From Udeniomyces pyricola (lineage: Eukaryota; Basidiomycota; Tremellomycetes; Cystofilobasidiales; Mrakiaceae): 64,000 bases of DNA. Under the pieces are notes generated by a model. The model did no database searches. It was not told where the DNA came from and saw only the letters and a program-made list of their open reading frames with translations. Positions 60,856-64,000 of the stretch are shown in pieces (the stretch's first letter is position 1; each line of letters begins with the position of its first letter). Both the position numbers and the translations under genes were made by a program. Where the stretch lies: positions 315,808 through 379,807 of the forward strand of contig BCIK01000002.1 in the NCBI GenBank assembly GCA_039545295.1, in the 5' to 3' direction.

Positions 60856-61924
60856 CATCGCCAGTCTTTACCCGGCCTTCCATGTCGATCTCTTGATTCA
60901 AATCAAAGCTTCTGATTTCTGTGTTCGCTCTCTGAGGAACACGTTAGCCTGCCTGCTATACCGTCGGTATCGATCGTTGTACCTTCAATAATATTTCCTT
61001 CTGCCTTGTATTTGTTGGCTTGTTTCTTTCCCTGCCCGTTTCATCGTCTTTCAATCTCTCGGTCTTCTAATTAATGAGCGGATCTCTAGCCATGATGCTT
61101 AAGTATAATTGGAAAATATCAAGGGCAAGGGAGAGAAGAACAAGGCAGGGAGGATATATAAGGAAAGAGGAGAGATCAAAGTGAGAATGACCTGAAGAAG
61201 AAAAGAAAAAGTCGGCTGGCGGCTTTAATTGCTAGTTCTTCGTCCGGCATGTATTTGGACTGAACGAAACAGGTGAAAGTAGAGAGATCGAGGACTAAGC
61301 AAGGGGGGAAGGAGGGAAGGGAGGAAGGGGGGCAGGGGGGGGGGGATTTATCGGAAAATTAAGACTAGAAAGACATGGAAAAGAGAGATGATGTGATGGC
61401 GCAAGGCAAGATGACAAGAGAAACAGAGATGTTGAAAGAAGACACGTGGTGAGAAGGGGGTGGGGAGGAGCAAGGGAGAAATGGGAGATCGATATCAAAA
61501 CTCATGTAGAAGAAATAAGATATATATAAAAAAGAACTTTTCATGGGGTATGAGGCAGAGTATGAAGAGAGAGAGAGAGGGGAGGAGGGGGGGGGGGGAA
61601 TAAAAGCCTTTAAATATGTTTATCGGTCCTCCTTGACGGTCATGTGCCTGAGATCATCTACGCAGGTCGAACCGTCGACTAAAGAAAATCACATGGTGTG
61701 TGTCTCGTGAAGAAGAGATGATGTTGTTGCGGGTTCTAAACAAGAAGAGACATAACCCTTTCGGTAATCCGAGATGGAATAGGATCTGGATTCGAAGCTG
61801 AAGACGAAAACCACAAGCGAGTAAAGAAACGAGATAAGGTGACCAAAGCTCAGTCAAACTGTCAACTTCCGAAGATCTCTCTGAAGAGGACGACAAACTT
61901 ACCAACGTCGGTGGGCCAGCATCA
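60856..61924. other. Convergent 3' intergenic region
   Basis: About 1.07 kb hold no supported gene. The plus strand becomes A/G-rich from about 61110, with runs of 12 G at 61335-61346 and 61587-61598 and a GA repeat (61567-61580). A strong minus-strand donor (gtaagt starting at 61902) lies 22 bases past the stop of the next gene, so that transcript may have a 3' UTR intron here. Confidence 0.6.
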
Positions 61925-64000
61925 TTACTCATCATCGTCACCCTCATCATCTCCGGCATCATCCCCATCATCGTCGTCAGCTCCTCCATCTTCATCTTCT
62001 CCATCTCCGTCTTCAGGCTCGTCATCGGGATCTGCGTCCGGGTCGGCAGGATCAGCAGGTTCGGCATCCGGATCATCTGGGTCGGCAACTTCAGGAGGGT
62101 CTTCTGGGTCGACCGGCTCGGCATCGGGATCCGTAGGGTCAGCAGGAGGGATAGCTCCATCGACAGGCGCGGCAGGTGCGGCTGGAGGAGCAACAGGTGC
62201 AGCATCCGATGGCGGAAGAGGTGCAGGTGCGTCAGGGTTCATCGGATCAAGCGAAGGAGTAGACGGTGAGGGTTCGATGGGTTCAACGGGTTCGCCAGAG
62301 TCAGGATCGATCGGGTAGCCCGTATCAGGATCGATGTCCAGAGGTTCGCCAGTGGCAGGATCAACAAAGTCACCGGTTTCGGGGTCGACAGGGAAGCCGA
62401 ACGTAGGATCGATGGGGAAGCCAGTTTCGGGGTCGATGGCAGGTGTGGTGGGAAGTGAAGGGTTGGTGATGGAAGGAGATCCGGGAGGAGATAGTCCAGG
62501 AGTAGATGATCCAGGAGTAGACGATCCGGGAAGAGACGATCCAGGAGAAGACGATCCGGGAGTAGACGATCCAGGAAGAGACGATCCGGGAAGAGACGAT
62601 CCGGGAAGAGACGATCCAGGAGTAGACGATCCGGGAAGAGACGATCCAGGAGTAGACGATCCAGGAGTAGACGATCCAGGAGTAGATGATCCAGGAAGAG
62701 TAGAAGGTAAGGGTTCAATGGGTTCGCCAGAGTCAGGATCGATCGGGTAGCCCGTATCAGGATCGATGTCCAGAGGTTCGCCAGTGGCAGGATCAACAAA
62801 GTCACCGGTTTCGGGGTCGACAGGGAAGCCGAACGTAGGATCGATGGGGAAGCCAGTTTCGGGGTCGATGGCAGGTGTGGTGGGAAGTGAAGGGTTGGTG
62901 GTGGCAGGAGATCCAGGAGTAGACGATCCAGGGGCAGTTCCGACAGAAGGGGTAGATCCAGGGGGTAAGGAGCCAGAGCCATTCGAGCCCGGTGGAGATC
63001 CGGATGGGATGGAACCGGAGGGAGGAGAGCCGGAACCAGGTGTGATGGAACCAGAAGGATGAGAACCATCAGATCCGGGAGGGTTGGATGGAGACACACC
63101 AGAGGAAGGAGCGCCGAGAGGAGAGTTGGGAGCATTGAGGGGAGGTTGAGTAGATCCAACAGGAGCAGTGCCAGGGATAGGTTTGGTAGAAGGTGAGTCG
63201 TTTGAGGGAGAGGTAGAGGGGAGAGAAGGATAAGGAGGAATCGTTGAGCCTGGGGCATTCTGGCCGGGAAGAGGGACGCTCGAGCCAGGAGATGCTGAGC
63301 CGGGGAGGGACGAACCGGGAGCTGCAGAGTCGGGATCACCAGAACCAGAACCAGGAGTTGAGGGACCACCAGAGGTTGCGGAACCACCGGGAGGTGCGGA
63401 ACCACCGGGAGGTGCGGAACCACCGGGAGTTGAGGGACCACCGGGAGTTGAGGGACCACCGGGAGTTGCGGAACCACCAGGGGTTGAGGGACCACCAGGA
63501 GTTGAGGGACCACCAGGCGAGTCAGGCGAAGCAGATCCAGGGACAGTCGATCCGGGAGCACCGGGAAGTCCAGGAGAGCCAGATAAAGGAGCGTTGGGAT
63601 CCAAAGGAATGGGTACGGTCGATCCAGGGAGAGTCGATCCGGGAATTCCGATCGGTGGCAACGATGGAGAATTAGGAGAGTTGGGGAAAGAAGGAGACGA
63701 CGGGGAGTTAGGTCCTGATCCTGGCAAAACTGGAGATCCGACAGGGGTAGTGGGCGCACCAGTAGATGGAAGACCATCAGCACCTCCTCCGCCAACTCCT
63801 CCGCCAGCTCCACCGCCAACTCCTCCGCCAGCTCCACCGCCAGCTCCACCACCAGCACCTCCACCACCGGCTCCGCTAGTACCTCCTCCGCCAGCTCCAC
63901 CGCCAGCTCCACCACCAGCTCCTCCGCCAGCTCCACCACCAGCACCTCCACCACCGGCTCCGCCAGTACCTCCTCCGCCAGCTCCACCGCCAGCTCCACC
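61925..64000 (-). CDS. Low-complexity Gly/Pro/Asp repeat protein (silk- or cell-wall-like), 5' end outside the window
   Basis: A single uninterrupted frame of 691 codons runs from the window edge (64000) to a taa at 61925; no ATG is needed inside because it enters from beyond the edge. Order from the N-terminal side: about 75 residues of GGGA/GGAG repeats; a collagen-like Pro/Gly/Ser region with 6-residue GG(P/S)(S/A)TP repeats; a long P/S/G stretch; a DPETG/DPDTG-type module (IDPETGFPIDPTFGFPVDPE onward); 15 PGSS-type pentamers; a second almost identical DPETG module; and an Asp/Glu-rich tail ending GDDDE. No Cys, transmembrane segment or GPI signal is visible in this part. I know no specific homologue. 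It could be an extracellular matrix, adhesive or wall protein. A signal peptide would have to lie to the right of the window. Confidence 0.75.
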   Translation of the reverse strand, partial: GGAGGGAGGGGTGGAGGGGAGGGAGGGAGGGAGGGAGGGGTSGAGGGGAGGGAGGGAGGGVGGGAGGGVGGGGADGLPSTGAPTTPVGSPVLPGSGPNSPSSPSFPNSPNSPSLPPIGIPGSTLPGSTVPIPLDPNAPLSGSPGLPGAPGSTVPGSASPDSPGGPSTPGGPSTPGGSATPGGPSTPGGPSTPGGSAPPGGSAPPGGSATSGGPSTPGSGSGDPDSAAPGSSLPGSASPGSSVPLPGQNAPGSTIPPYPSLPSTSPSNDSPSTKPIPGTAPVGSTQPPLNAPNSPLGAPSSGVSPSNPPGSDGSHPSGSITPGSGSPPSGSIPSGSPPGSNGSGSLPPGSTPSVGTAPGSSTPGSPATTNPSLPTTPAIDPETGFPIDPTFGFPVDPETGDFVDPATGEPLDIDPDTGYPIDPDSGEPIEPLPSTLPGSSTPGSSTPGSSTPGSSLPGSSTPGSSLPGSSLPGSSLPGSSTPGSSSPGSSLPGSSTPGSSTPGLSPPGSPSITNPSLPTTPAIDPETGFPIDPTFGFPVDPETGDFVDPATGEPLDIDPDTGYPIDPDSGEPVEPIEPSPSTPSLDPMNPDAPAPLPPSDAAPVAPPAAPAAPVDGAIPPADPTDPDAEPVDPEDPPEVADPDDPDAEPADPADPDADPDDEPEDGDGEDEDGGADDDDGDDAGDDEGDDDE
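62279..62470. repeat. DPxTG module, C-terminal copy
   Basis: This 192-bp block matches 62711-62902 at an offset of exactly 432 bases (144 codons) with only a few mismatches. It codes for a chain of short DPETG/DPDTG/DPATG units spaced 8-12 residues apart. Confidence 0.9.
62494..62705. repeat. 15-bp coding minisatellite (PGSS pentapeptides)
   Basis: About 14-15 units of a 15-bp sequence related to CCAGGAGTAGACGAT code on the minus strand for PGSST/PGSSL/PGSSS. Units differ mainly at the Thr/Leu codon. Confidence 0.9.
62711..62902. repeat. DPxTG module, N-terminal copy
   Basis: This is the second copy of the 192-bp coding direct repeat. Near-identity at the DNA level, including synonymous positions, indicates recent duplication or gene conversion rather than selection on protein alone. 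Confidence 0.9.
63355..63515. repeat. 18-bp coding minisatellite (GGPSTP/GGSATP hexapeptides)
   Basis: Roughly nine 18-bp units code on the minus strand for GG(P/S)(S/A)(T/P)P. They alternate between GGPSTP and GGSA(T/P)P forms. Confidence 0.85.
63772..64000. repeat. Gly-rich coding minisatellite running off the window edge
   Basis: On the minus strand this is a continuous GGT/GGC/GGA plus GCT tract coding for GGGA- and GGAG-type units, with occasional Val, Thr or Ser. A longer unit repeats at about 120 bases. It continues past 64000. Confidence 0.85.

Noticed and set aside
61839..63675. Plus-strand open frames with DDPG and GSxGSAS repeats
   Set aside because: They are antisense shadows of the repeat protein with no plausible start context or introns.
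62239..63999. 586-residue Leu/Val-rich open frame on the minus strand
   Set aside because: It is a frame-shifted shadow of the Gly/Pro/Asp repeat gene; leucine repeats arise from the same minisatellites.

Overview
This 64-kb window is eukaryotic nuclear DNA from a fungus, most likely a basidiomycete. Nearly every gene is broken by many short GT-AG introns (about 50-250 nt, some to 620 nt). The protein set is typically fungal: two Zn2Cys6 regulators, a Gpr1/Fun34/YaaH transporter, a CSC1/DUF221 channel, a Gbp2/Hrb1-type RRM protein, NGG1/ADA3 and a secreted pepsin-type protease. Two N-runs (7360-7410 and 44318-44724) show it is a scaffold. I cannot name the genus or species. No rRNA, tRNA, CRISPR array, transposase or reverse transcriptase was seen.

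Layout, left to right. The 3' end of an acetate-type transporter (+, 1-981). A CSC1-like channel (+, 1694-6486). A Ser/Pro-rich protein of unknown function with a short coiled coil (-, 7729-9663). A catalase with a substitution at the distal Asn (-, 10288-13602). A three-RRM SR-like RNA-binding protein (+, 14270-17833). A possible three-gene catabolic locus follows: an MFS anion/cation symporter (-, 19066-21959), an FAH-fold hydrolase (+, 22533-24265) and a Zn2Cys6 regulator (-, 24619-28139). Next are a SNF2/RING ATPase of the Rad5/Rad16/Uls1 type (-, 29144-36116) and, divergently, an Rtp1/TANGO6-like protein (+, 36690-40630). Then come a secreted aspartic protease (+, 41457-43821), an arrestin-like protein (-, 45287-48049), a second Zn2Cys6 regulator (-, 48357-51983), divergently NGG1/ADA3 (+, 52925-55891), and a sugar-porter MFS transporter (+, 57193-60855). 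The window ends inside a large low-complexity Gly/Pro/Asp repeat protein (-, 61925-64000).

Most genes look like ordinary housekeeping or accessory loci with no shared pathway. The exception is the transporter-hydrolase-regulator trio at 19-28 kb. There the transporter and hydrolase share one promoter region containing a perfect inverted repeat, which suggests uptake and cleavage of an organic acid under local control.

The points most worth following up are the silk-like repeat protein at the right edge, the catalase active-site change, the RING finger with Gln in place of the His ligand, the second zinc cluster with a 26-residue Cys3-Cys4 loop, and the many long poly-C/poly-G runs outside coding sequence. 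Gene models were spliced by eye. Exon phases were fully summed for only two genes (RRM protein, 526 aa; FAH protein, 300 aa); other internal boundaries are approximate.
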